NCBI RefSeq assembly: GCF_003362805.1
Contig: NZ_QNQT01000001.1
Location: 1-64,000 of the forward strand
DNA length: 64,000 nt
Direction: 5' to 3'
From: Neobacillus piezotolerans
GTDB taxonomy: Bacteria; Bacillota; Bacilli; Bacillales; Cytobacillaceae
Below, piece by piece: positions 35,718 to 43,264 of the stretch (positions are counted from its first letter, which is position 1; every line of letters starts with the position of its first letter). The translations under genes and the position numbers were made by a program. The notes beneath the pieces are model-generated. The model made no database searches. It was not told the DNA's origin and was given only the letters and a program-made list of their open reading frames with translations.

Positions 35718-36161
35718 ATGGATGTGATTACTTTTGGACGTAAAGAAGAGGGTAACGAATACCTAAATAGACCTGCTGTTTATTGTTTGATGTTTGATAG
35801 TGGAAGGAAGAAAATAGCCATTATTCAAACAGGTGATGGTAAGTATTTTCTTCCTGGCGGAGGAATTGAAAACAATGAAACTCACGAAGAGTGTTTAAAA
35901 AGGGAAGCTCTAGAAGAGATGGGAATGGATATTGAAATTGGACCTTTTTTAGGGTGTGCTCGAAGGTATTTTTATTCGACTAATGAATACAAATATTACC
36001 TTAGCGAAGGTTATTTTTATTTGTGTGAAACAGGTAGGCAGATAAGTAAACCAACAGAAGAAGATAATGTCCTTATATGGATTGAGCCGATTAAAGCCAT
36101 AGAAAATCTGTTCCATGAGCATCAAAGTTGGGCAGTTAATGAGGCATTAAATCGGCTATAA
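35718..36161 (+). CDS. Nudix hydrolase
   Basis: A 147-residue Nudix hydrolase. The box is GGGIENNETHEECLKREA then LEEMGMDIEIG, preceded by YFLPGGG. The Nudix pattern shows E-M in place of E-T before the Gly, which is tolerated. The ATG at 35718 has GAGGAG upstream; the longer frame from 35637 would read through repeat copy B. AT-rich codon use sets it apart from the Nudix genes at 7-11 kb. Confidence 0.8.
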   Translation: MDVITFGRKEEGNEYLNRPAVYCLMFDSGRKKIAIIQTGDGKYFLPGGGIENNETHEECLKREALEEMGMDIEIGPFLGCARRYFYSTNEYKYYLSEGYFYLCETGRQISKPTEEDNVLIWIEPIKAIENLFHEHQSWAVNEALNRL

Positions 36162-36317
36162 GTTTACAGATGCTTTTCCAGAGGGGTTAATGCCTTTGCT
36201 TTTGTCCGTCTTTTGCTAACGGGGCTGAATCGTTAAATAAGTATATTAAAATCATAGGGAAATGAGGAAAACCGAAGTATTATAATAAAAAATCCTGTTG
36301 TAAAGGATGTTGATTTT

Positions 36318-36569
36318 ATGAGAGTATTACTCTGTTTTCTTCAATTTATATTTCCGATTTTAGCAATCCTTTGTTTAACAACTGGCTTCTTTGGTTCCTA
36401 CACTGTCCAGTTCTCACTTGGTTTTTTATTAATTGGTTTTTGCTTTTCAATTTTCTTAATAACTTCAAAGAAAATAATCTTATGGGGTTTGATTAATTTA
36501 TTTCTATCCATTTTTATTATTGTTGGAGGAGTAATTATCTTTTTTGCTTTGATTTCATCAGGTGTTTAA
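36318..36569 (+). CDS. Hypothetical membrane protein
   Basis: An 83-residue, very hydrophobic protein with three predicted transmembrane helices and hardly any loops. AAAGGATG precedes the ATG at 36318. No family recognised. Confidence 0.5.
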   Translation: MRVLLCFLQFIFPILAILCLTTGFFGSYTVQFSLGFLLIGFCFSIFLITSKKIILWGLINLFLSIFIIVGGVIIFFALISSGV

Positions 36570-36720
36570 AGTTAAATATAATAATTAAGTTAATAAAACC
36601 CTACTTTTTTTCAACTATGGGTGATTTTTTAAATACAAACTTCCCATTGTTCGCACAAGAAAGATTGTGAAATATTGCGCTTAAACGAATGGGTGCTAAC
36701 CCTTTAAAAAACGAACTAAA

Positions 36721-36747
36721 AAAGAGCGGGACCAAATCCCGCTCTTT
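36721..36747 (-). terminator. Terminator of the redox gene cluster
   Basis: AAAGAGCGGGA pairs perfectly with TCCCGCTCTTT and is followed by T residues on the minus strand. Confidence 0.85.
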
Positions 36748-36760
36748 GTCTATCAAACTA

Positions 36761-37309
36761 TTATCGAACTGTTTTAAGAGCGCCGCTCCAAGATACAACT
36801 TCATCAAGCATGGCGTTGACGTTTGTAAGGTGAAGCTCATGTGGCTTGAACTCTGATCCGTTTTCAAAATCAGTGAACAGGGACAGAGTTGGATGCGTGC
36901 GAACGTCGGCAATTTTCAGCTCGCCGCAAATGCCGCGCAAATGCTCGGCAGCACGCGCACCGCCGGTTGAACCGTAGCTCACGATGCCTGCCGCTTTATT
37001 GTTCCATGCTTCACGCGCGAAATCGAGGGCATTTTTTAATGCGCCGGTAATGCTGTGGTTGTATTCTTGAACGACGAACACGAATCCATCTAGGTTAGCA
37101 AGCTTTTCGTTCCAAGCCGCGATTCCTGGCTCTGTTCCGTCAGTTGTTCCAAGGAACGGCAGGTTGAAGTCCGCGATATCCACGATTTCATAGTTCGCGT
37201 CGCCGCGCTTGTCAGCGATTGACTTTACCCATTCGCCTACCTGTGGGCTTACTCGGCCTTGACGTGTACTTCCCAAAATAATACCAATGTTTAATTTTTC
37301 AGTTGTCAT
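36761..37309 (-). CDS. NADPH-dependent FMN reductase / quinone reductase-like
   Basis: A flavodoxin-fold NAD(P)H-dependent oxidoreductase. LNIGIILGSTRQGRVSPQVG is the FMN phosphate-binding loop, and FVVQEYNHSITGALKNALD with VSYGSTGGARAAEHLR are the family's conserved blocks. I chose the ATG at 37309 behind AGGAGG (183 aa). An ATG at 37357 behind AGGCGGTG would add the short extension MGFFTKLFGTSKEEV. It is the last gene of a redox cluster, consistent with a role against quinones or azo compounds. Confidence 0.85.
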   Translation of the reverse strand: MTTEKLNIGIILGSTRQGRVSPQVGEWVKSIADKRGDANYEIVDIADFNLPFLGTTDGTEPGIAAWNEKLANLDGFVFVVQEYNHSITGALKNALDFAREAWNNKAAGIVSYGSTGGARAAEHLRGICGELKIADVRTHPTLSLFTDFENGSEFKPHELHLTNVNAMLDEVVSWSGALKTVR

Positions 37310-37393
37310 TGCAACTTCCTCCTTTGATGTACCAAACAATTTAGTGAAAAAACCCATTTTCTGCACCGCCTTAATGATGTCAAGTAGTAATTC

Positions 37394-38443
37394 CTAGTTG
37401 CTTTCCTTAGCCGTTTCCCTCCGGACAATCGGAGCGACCTGCGTAGCTAACAGCTCGATACCCTCCGCGACCTTTTTGAACGGCAAACCGCCGATATCGA
37501 TCTGAGCTAAAAAGCGGGTATGTCCAAACAATTCGTACTGATAAAGAATCTTTTCGACAATTTGCTGGGGACTGCCCACGAACAAAGCCGTATCAGGGCC
37601 AGCCATTCGGTCGAAGTCCGATCTTCCAATGGTTCCGCCCATGCCGCGCTGGCGATTTACATAAGACCAGTAATTGGAGTAATAAGGAAAATATTCATCC
37701 ATTGCTTGCTGGGTCGTTTTCGCAATGTACCCATGGCCGGTGATTCCAACGTTCAGGTGATCGGCAGGGTGCCCGTATTCGATTCCGGTTTTGCGGTATA
37801 GGTCTACCAGCGGTTGGAACCGTTCAGGCTTTCCTCCAAGGATTGCTATCGCCATGCCCACTCCCAGCCTGCCGGCGCGTGCTGCGCTTTCAGGCGAGCC
37901 GCCTACGCCAACCCAGATAGGAATTTCCTTTTGGACCGGTCGGGGAGCAATTTCCGCATTCCGCAATGGAGCGCGAAATTGGCCATTCCACGTAATACGT
38001 TCGTTCTTATTAAGCTTTAAGAACAGCTCCATATGTTCTGTGAACAAGGCATCATAATCATCTGTGTTAAACCCGAACAGAGGGAAGGACTCGATAAACG
38101 CTCCCCGGCCAGCAATGATTTCGGCGCGGCCATTGGAAACAAGGTCGAGTGTTGCGAAATCCTCGAATAAACGGACCGGGTCGACCGTGCTCAAAACGGT
38201 CGTCGCGCTCGTCAGCTTGATTCGGCTCGTGACCTGGGCAATCGCAGCTAGCACAACCGGAATGGAAGAAACAGCATAGTCAAGGCGGTGATGCTCACCA
38301 ACCCCGAATAGATCAAGACCCGCTTCCTCCGCTAGTTTCGCGGCTTCGATAATGTCCTTAATTCTTTGATGGGCGCTTATGGTTGAACCGCTAAAAGGCT
38401 CGGGGCCGATGTCTCCCAAAGTATAAAGGCCAATTTCCATCAT
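37394..38443 (-). CDS. LLM class flavin-dependent oxidoreductase
   Basis: A 349-residue luciferase-like monooxygenase-family protein (TIM barrel, FMN/F420 type). LAEEAGLDLFGVGEHHRLDY and LTSATTVLSTVDPVRLFEDF are hallmark blocks; IWVGVGGSPESAARAGRLG forms the flavin phosphate region. It lies between the FMN reductase gene and the VOC dioxygenase gene on the same strand, so the reductase could feed it reduced flavin. The substrate is unknown. Confidence 0.9.
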   Translation of the reverse strand: MMEIGLYTLGDIGPEPFSGSTISAHQRIKDIIEAAKLAEEAGLDLFGVGEHHRLDYAVSSIPVVLAAIAQVTSRIKLTSATTVLSTVDPVRLFEDFATLDLVSNGRAEIIAGRGAFIESFPLFGFNTDDYDALFTEHMELFLKLNKNERITWNGQFRAPLRNAEIAPRPVQKEIPIWVGVGGSPESAARAGRLGVGMAIAILGGKPERFQPLVDLYRKTGIEYGHPADHLNVGITGHGYIAKTTQQAMDEYFPYYSNYWSYVNRQRGMGGTIGRSDFDRMAGPDTALFVGSPQQIVEKILYQYELFGHTRFLAQIDIGGLPFKKVAEGIELLATQVAPIVRRETAKESN

Positions 38444-38478
38444 TGCTGTTTCCTTCTTCCATTTGAACTGTTTCTGTA

Positions 38479-39324
38479 TTAAACCACCAGGATAATCCGG
38501 TTTCCGGACGGATCCTCGGTCGCGTATGTTCCATTTTCTTCAGTGACATCCGCGCCAATTGCCTTCAAATTCCCCACAACGGCTGTCCTTGACTCCTCGG
38601 TAGGAAGAACCAGCGTATAGGACTTGAGCCCAGGGCTGTTTCTATCAGGCCTTGGAGCCCCTACGCCATTCCACGTATTCAATCCAATATGGTGATGGTA
38701 TTTCGCTGTGGAAATAAAGAGCGCCTGGCTTCCGAAACGGTTCACAACCTCAAACCCAAGTCCCTTTGTATAAAATTCCTCCACTTTACGCAGCTCGGCT
38801 ACATGCAAATGGATATGGCCCATCACAGTTTCGGCAGGGAGTCCTTCCCACGGTGCAACTCCACCAGATAGGAGGTCTGCGAAGTCCAGTGGGTCAACAG
38901 TCATTGCAACTTCAGCGCCGGACCAGGTCCATTCGGAAGGGTCGCGGTCGATATAGATCTCGATACCGTTTCCATCCGGATCCGATAAATAAAGGGCTTC
39001 GCTGACTAGATGATCGGATGAGCCAATCCGCTGGCCGATTTTCATAAAATGGCCAACGATGCTTGCCAGGTCGGAGCGATTTGGCAGCAACAGGGCAAAG
39101 TGGTAAAGCCCGGTCGTGCGAGGCTGCTTCGGTCCGGCAGCTTCCGGCTGCTCTATCGTTAATAGAACTGTCTTTCCATCAGCAGTCAGGCTCGCTTTTC
39201 GTTCAGACTGATTCAAAACGGTAAAGCCAATCACTTCTTTATAAAAAGAAATGGACCGTTCCAAATCCTGTACTTTCAAATTTACCTGCCCAACAAATGT
39301 TGCTGGTTCACGGTGAAAATTCAT
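38479..39324 (-). CDS. VOC family protein, CatE-like extradiol dioxygenase
   Basis: A 281-residue protein with two glyoxalase/VOC modules. The first has GQVNLKVQDLERSISFYKEV; the second has GHIHLHVAELRKVEEFYTKG. Candidate metal ligands are His and Glu in IHLHVA, YHHHIGLNTW and the C-terminal modules. It resembles B. subtilis CatE (catechol 2,3-dioxygenase). The ATG at 39324 has GGAGG at good spacing. First gene of the minus-strand redox cluster, divergent from an HxlR regulator. Confidence 0.85.
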   Translation of the reverse strand: MNFHREPATFVGQVNLKVQDLERSISFYKEVIGFTVLNQSERKASLTADGKTVLLTIEQPEAAGPKQPRTTGLYHFALLLPNRSDLASIVGHFMKIGQRIGSSDHLVSEALYLSDPDGNGIEIYIDRDPSEWTWSGAEVAMTVDPLDFADLLSGGVAPWEGLPAETVMGHIHLHVAELRKVEEFYTKGLGFEVVNRFGSQALFISTAKYHHHIGLNTWNGVGAPRPDRNSPGLKSYTLVLPTEESRTAVVGNLKAIGADVTEENGTYATEDPSGNRIILVV

Positions 39325-39357
39325 GTTTGACACCTCCTTGTTTGTTTTGTTAGTTGG

Positions 39358-39370
39358 TTACTTTATGTAA
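39358..39370. promoter_or_regulatory. Candidate HxlR-family operator
   Basis: TTACTTTATGTAA is a perfect 4-bp inverted repeat with a 5-base centre, lying in the 150-base divergent region between the dioxygenase and HxlR genes. DUF24/HxlR regulators (YodB, CatR, HypR) bind similar TTAC/GTAA repeats. Assignment is inference. Confidence 0.45.
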
Positions 39371-39476
39371 GCTATTATATTTTTAAAATTTAATTACGTC
39401 AAGTGTGTTTAATTGTAAAAAGTAATTTAATTTTTTTTTAAAACGGGTATAATGGAGAATAAAGGAGCTGATCAAG

Positions 39477-39788
39477 TTGGATAAATCTATTTGCCCCAAA
39501 TTCGAAAAAGCAATGGGCCTGCTGAGCCAGCGATGGACAGGATTGATCATTTACCAGCTCCTGTCGGGGCCGCAGCGCTTTTGTACCATAGAATCTTCCA
39601 TCGGCGTCAGCGGGAGAGTGCTCTCCGAAAGGCTGAAGGATTTGGAGAATGAAGGAATCGTCAACCGCCAGGTCTATCCAGAAACCCCTGTCCGCATCGA
39701 ATACTCGCTGACCGACAAGGGCAAGGCGTTGGAACCTTTGATGAAAGACATCGAACACTGGTCTGAAAACTGGTTGAGAACAGAATAA
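39477..39788 (+). CDS. HxlR (DUF24) family transcriptional regulator
   Basis: A 103-residue winged-helix regulator. The redox-sensing Cys is at residue 5 (MDKSICPKFEKAM), as in YodB, CatR and HxlR relatives, which respond to quinones, diamide or aldehydes. GRVLSERLKDLENEGIVNRQ is the wing region. Starts at TTG 39477 with AAGGAG upstream. Being divergent from the dioxygenase-LLM-reductase cluster, it probably represses that cluster. Confidence 0.9.
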   Translation: MDKSICPKFEKAMGLLSQRWTGLIIYQLLSGPQRFCTIESSIGVSGRVLSERLKDLENEGIVNRQVYPETPVRIEYSLTDKGKALEPLMKDIEHWSENWLRTE

Positions 39789-39807
39789 CCACACAATTAA
39801 TTTAAAA

Positions 39808-39860
39808 GGATACAAACTGGGGCGGCAGCTTGCCACAGTTTGTATCCTATTTATTTTTTT
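39808..39860 (+). terminator. Terminator of the HxlR gene
   Basis: GGATACAAACT pairs perfectly with AGTTTGTATCC, with an inner GGC/GCC pairing, followed by a T-rich tract. Confidence 0.85.
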
Positions 39861-39902
39861 TAGTATGCCCCTGAATGAGAATTTTTTTCCGTATACTGCC
39901 TA

Positions 39903-40070
39903 AACTTTGTCGCTCAACCAGATTTAAGTGACATCCTTTCCGGAATTTGCCCGAACAAGGTAACTCAACGGGATTTTAGTGACACCTTTTTAGGATTTGG
40001 CCGAATCTTTGTCGCTCAAACGGATTTGCTTGACACCTTTTCCGAATTTGCCCCAAACTTTGTCACTCAA
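39903..40070. repeat. 51-bp tandem repeat, about 3.3 copies
   Basis: The landmark GCTCAA/ACTCAA occurs at 39912, 39963, 40014 and 40065, exactly 51 bases apart. Each unit also contains a TGACA box and a GAATTTGCCC-like block. Copies differ at roughly a quarter of positions. No gene covers it. On the minus strand each unit reads as a 17-residue segment of the form LSDKVWGKFGKGVKQIR, interrupted by stops. Confidence 0.8.
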
Positions 40071-40105
40071 AAGTACTTCAATACAAATCATCCTTGGCAA
40101 TAAAA

Positions 40106-40129
40106 AAGTACATCCGCGGGAATGTACTT
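40106..40129 (-). terminator. Terminator of the rsbR remnant
   Basis: AAGTACAT pairs with ATGTACTT and is followed on the minus strand by TTTTTTATT. Confidence 0.65.
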
Positions 40130-40137
40130 GGGAAAAA

Positions 40138-40425
40138 TTATATTTTTGCTTGAAGGTAATTAATGGCATTATGTAGGCTTGCAAATGTGGCAACATTGGT
40201 TGATTTAATACCGAGACTAATCATCGTCTAGGCGATTTCGGGGCGGGCGCCCGTTAAAATGGACTGGATGCCGATTAACTCCGGCGCATCTACCACATTA
40301 AAGATGTGGTTCGCCACCATTGTATCAATAATCGGGACGCCCGATAAATCAAAGATAACATAGCTAAGCCCCAGCTCCGACCCCTGATTCAGAGCTTTTT
40401 CCATCGGTTCCTGCGACCGTTTCGT
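40138..40425 (-). pseudogene. RsbR-type STAS domain remnant
   Basis: The minus strand encodes the C-terminal STAS domain of an RsbR-type stressosome protein: LSYVIFDLSGVPIIDTMVAN, with the phosphorylatable Thr, and GIQSILTGARPEIA. The reading stops at an amber TAG (40230-40228), where relatives have Gln, then continues TMISLGIKSTNVATFASL to a TAA at 40138. The 5' half is cut off at 40425, exactly where the TnpB element's right end begins. The missing N-terminal half is not found on the other side of the element. Confidence 0.75.
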
Positions 40426-40650
40426 TTGAACCTCCCTCGACTAAAGCCGAAGGATTCTATTTCCCTAGTGGGAACAAAATCCTTACTGACCTAAAGCAAG
40501 TCGCTGGATTCCTGCTTCATCGGGAACTGCGTTCATTTGGTGAACGTCTTACATTCCCTCCATTGTCCTTCGGATGAAGGACAAACAACACCTGTAGTGT
40601 TGACAGGCACACCCCGTTGTTCCAACGGTAAAAGGTTATTCTTTTGCTAT
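40426..40650 (-). ncRNA. Probable omegaRNA (reRNA) of TnpB
   Basis: The region from the end of tnpB to the right end contains several hairpins, such as GTCCTTCGGATGAAGGAC and GTTCATTTGGTGAAC (plus-strand view), and ends on the minus strand with CTTTAGTCGAGGGAGGTTCAA. TnpB guide RNAs overlap this region and use the flanking DNA as guide. The guide here would be the first 16-20 bases after the end, plus-strand coordinates 40406-40425, within the rsbR remnant. Confidence 0.55.
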
Positions 40651-41876
40651 GCTGAAAGAGGAAGGGAATGCAGGATTCTCATTCCTTCTTCTTTGATATT
40701 TTTGGATGCGTTGATGTCACGGTCATGTTTTGTCCCACAGGACGGGCATATCCACTCTCTGTCTGAAAGGGACAGCATGATGTTTTTCGTATGGCAGCCG
40801 TTGCACAATTTCGATGATGCAAAAAATCGGTTGACGAACACCACGGTTTTGTTTGCCCATGATGCTTTGTAGGTGATGAAGGTTTTAAATAGGCCCCACC
40901 CTGCATCAGCGATGCTGCGTGCCAACTTTTTGTTACGAATCATGCCCTTTACATGAAGATCCTCTAAGATTATGACTTGGTTTTCGTCCACAACCTTACG
41001 GGATTCTATATGCAAAAAGTCTTTTCGTTGGTTGGCAATATGAAGGTGGAGTTTACTAATCTTTTTCTGCAATTTCTTGTAGTTGTGGCTTCCGATGCTT
41101 TTGTTTTTTAATTGGCGTTGAAGCAACGCTAACTTATGAAGGCTTTTTTTGAGGTAGTGGGGGTTCTCCACTTTCTTTCCGTTTGAGTCAATATAGAAAT
41201 GTGTCAATCCTAAATCCAAGCCAATGAAGGATTCATCAGGAATCTTCGATGCATCGACAGGCTCTTTTAAATGGGTGACTTCTTCCATTTTAAATGATAC
41301 ATCATATTGACCACTGCTATGGTAGGTAACGGTTGCCGATTTAATCGCTCCTTTTAGTCCGGTTTCTTTAAGCATCATTCGATGGTTTTTAGATAAACGT
41401 ACTTTTATTTCCCCTAATTTAGGAAGTTGAATGGTTTGCTTTTCTATATTTAATTTAATGTTTCCGTTGGTTTCTTTCGTAGAATAAGACTGTTTCGATT
41501 TATGTTTCCTTTTAAACTTTGGAAACTTGTTTTGACCGCTGAAGAAGCGTTCAAACGCATCATCCACGTGCTCCATGGCAGTTTCCAAAGCAAACTTATC
41601 CGAAGCCTTCAACCACGAATAGTAGGGATGGTCTTTTAAGCGATTGAATGCTTTTTTAAATTCTCCGTAAGTTAAGGTATCGCCTGTTAATTGATAGACT
41701 TCCTTTTTCTTGGAAAGATAAAAATTATAGGTGAAACGGGCATTCCCGATGGTTTGATGAATTTGTTTTTCTTGTATTGGATTTGGCTCCATGCGTAGTT
41801 TAAGTCCATAATGACGTAATTGTTTGCCATCAGGAGCCAATTCTTCATTTCGTTGTTTCGTTGTTTTTCGTGCCAT
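40647..41876 (-). CDS. tnpB: TnpB RNA-guided endonuclease (IS605 OrfB family)
   Basis: A 409-residue TnpB. The RuvC triad seems intact: Asp in FIGLDLGLTHFYID, Glu in QVIILEDLHV, and Asp in GTKHDRDINASKN. The zinc finger is CNGCH and CPSC. The N terminus has the usual OrfB helix-turn-helix-like start (LKLRMEPNPIQEKQIHQTI). I used the ATG at 41876 behind AGGAAGTG; the frame extends to a GTG at 41885. TnpB cuts DNA next to a transposon-associated motif under omegaRNA guidance and helps keep the element at its site. Confidence 0.9.
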   Translation of the reverse strand: MARKTTKQRNEELAPDGKQLRHYGLKLRMEPNPIQEKQIHQTIGNARFTYNFYLSKKKEVYQLTGDTLTYGEFKKAFNRLKDHPYYSWLKASDKFALETAMEHVDDAFERFFSGQNKFPKFKRKHKSKQSYSTKETNGNIKLNIEKQTIQLPKLGEIKVRLSKNHRMMLKETGLKGAIKSATVTYHSSGQYDVSFKMEEVTHLKEPVDASKIPDESFIGLDLGLTHFYIDSNGKKVENPHYLKKSLHKLALLQRQLKNKSIGSHNYKKLQKKISKLHLHIANQRKDFLHIESRKVVDENQVIILEDLHVKGMIRNKKLARSIADAGWGLFKTFITYKASWANKTVVFVNRFFASSKLCNGCHTKNIMLSLSDREWICPSCGTKHDRDINASKNIKEEGMRILHSLPLSA

Positions 41877-41964
41877 TCGTTTCACTTCCTAGGAAGTTTT
41901 TCCACCTTCACTATTATAACACAAAAATCGAACATATGTACTAAAATGTGTAGAACATAGCTTA

Positions 41965-42015
41965 AAAACCACCGCCCTAAATCAATACTAATGTAACCAG
42001 TGTGCGGGCGGTTTT
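41965..42015 (-). terminator. Hairpin upstream of the VanW gene
   Basis: AAAACCACCGCCC and GGGCGGTTTT pair with one bulge. It can terminate in either direction but has no obvious gene ending just before it; it may belong to the gene lost at the TnpB insertion. Confidence 0.45.
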
Positions 42016-42190
42016 AAATCAAAAATATACGTTTCTTTTAATACACAAAGTTATCACATTTCATGAAAATTTGGTAAAATTTGCTTTTACCAAAAAATTG
42101 AAGGTATCCCTATAATAGATAATGAATATAATAGTGAAGTGCGTTTTTTTGAAGTGGCAATCAAATTTCCGGGTTGGGGGAAGTTGTTTT

Positions 42191-43192
42191 ATGCGGACAA
42201 AGAGAGTAACAGTCTTGTTGATCAGCAGTTTAATAGGCTTAGGCGGGTGTTCGGTGCAGGAGGCTATTGTTAAAAAGTCGGAGCCAGGTAAGGTTATAGT
42301 CACCGATTCGCCGGAAACGCCAAAAGCTGAAGAGCCTGTGAGAAAACCTGCGGAAAAGCCTGTCGCCGCGGTCGTTTATATAAAGGATCCAACAGTAAGC
42401 AATGCCATCTATGCTTTTATTCCAAAGGATTTGGGGTATGGTACGGATAACGAGCAATATAAAAAGGAAATTGAGAAATGGGCGCGTGAACTCGCGGCCG
42501 GGAAGGATGGCCAGCCTGGGTATGACCGGCGCGGCTCACTGGATAGGATAGGCGCAAACGGGAACATCATTAAAGGGGAACCGCGGGTCATTCTTGAAGA
42601 GGCCGAACTCGTGGAAAAGGTTTTGCAAGTTTCCGACAAGGGCGGGGATGTTGTGCTGCCTGTCTATACAACGGAAAATACTTATGACCCCGCGGATGCT
42701 GTGCATTTATCCGAGGAACTTTTAGCTTCGTATACGACCAAATTTGATAGTAAAGTAGCCGGCCGGGCGAAAAATATAGAATTGTCAGCCATGGCGATTA
42801 ACAACGTCATTGTCGGGGAAGAAGACATTTTTTCGTTTAACACGATGGTCGGCCCGAGTGACGAGGCGCATGGTTACCAACCCGCCAAGGAAATCGTCAA
42901 TAAAAAGCTCGTCATGGGTATCGGCGGGGGCATTTGCCAAACATCCTCGACTCTCTTCAACGCTGTCGACCAACTTGGAGTCGAGTACGTGGAGAAGCAC
43001 AACCATTCATTAAGCGTTGGATATGTCCCGGCCGGAAGGGATGCGACTGTCTCATACGGGGGACCTGACTTCCGTTTTAAAAACACAAGCGGCGCCCCGT
43101 TCCTCATCAAGGCCATTTACGGAAAAGGCGTGCTGACGGTCGAAATCCGGACCGCCGGCAAATTCAAGGGAACAATTAAAAAAAGAGTGTAG
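42191..43192 (+). CDS. VanW family lipoprotein (YoaR-like)
   Basis: A 333-residue lipoprotein. The lipobox is LIGLGGCS with Cys at residue 18. A proline/lysine-rich linker leads to the C-terminal VanW domain (about 190-310): EEDIFSFNTMVGPSDEAHGY, then GIGGGICQTSSTLFNAV and VGYVPAGRDATVSYGG. VanW proteins occur in some vancomycin resistance clusters, but the common YoaR-type members are house-keeping envelope proteins of unknown function. The ATG at 42191 is chosen because it gives the lipoprotein signal. Confidence 0.88.
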   Translation: MRTKRVTVLLISSLIGLGGCSVQEAIVKKSEPGKVIVTDSPETPKAEEPVRKPAEKPVAAVVYIKDPTVSNAIYAFIPKDLGYGTDNEQYKKEIEKWARELAAGKDGQPGYDRRGSLDRIGANGNIIKGEPRVILEEAELVEKVLQVSDKGGDVVLPVYTTENTYDPADAVHLSEELLASYTTKFDSKVAGRAKNIELSAMAINNVIVGEEDIFSFNTMVGPSDEAHGYQPAKEIVNKKLVMGIGGGICQTSSTLFNAVDQLGVEYVEKHNHSLSVGYVPAGRDATVSYGGPDFRFKNTSGAPFLIKAIYGKGVLTVEIRTAGKFKGTIKKRV

Positions 43193-43201
43193 TCTTATGA
43201 A

Positions 43202-43234
43202 AAATCCGCTTTCCTTCTCGGGAAGCGGATTTCC
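43202..43234. terminator. Terminator between vanW and sufu genes
   Basis: AAATCCGCTTTCC pairs with GGGAAGCGGATTT between two converging genes. Confidence 0.65.
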
Positions 43235-43264
43235 TGTACGATTTTTAAAAAAAGATCCAGTGGG

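Larger units (their letters stand above)
40426..41960 (-). mobile_element. IS200/IS605-group element carrying tnpB only
   Basis: The element consists of tnpB, a structured 3' region and an AT-rich left end. The right end is placed at TTCAA (40426-40430 on the minus strand) after the sequence GAGGGAGG, because rsbR coding sequence resumes directly behind it. The left end is less clear, near 41900-41960. No Y1 transposase (tnpA) is present, so it depends on a helper for movement. Confidence 0.65.

Noticed and set aside
39903-40070. CRISPR array
   Set aside because: The 51-base units follow each other without unique spacers and vary throughout their length.
40537-40872. 111-codon plus-strand open frame across the 3' end of tnpB
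   Set aside because: It is antisense to tnpB and the probable omegaRNA, with no ribosome-binding site and no recognisable domain; the tnpB reading explains the sequence.
42191-43192. VanW protein as evidence for vancomycin resistance
   Set aside because: No vanHAX, vanY or vanRS genes are nearby. YoaR-type VanW proteins are ordinary in Bacillaceae.
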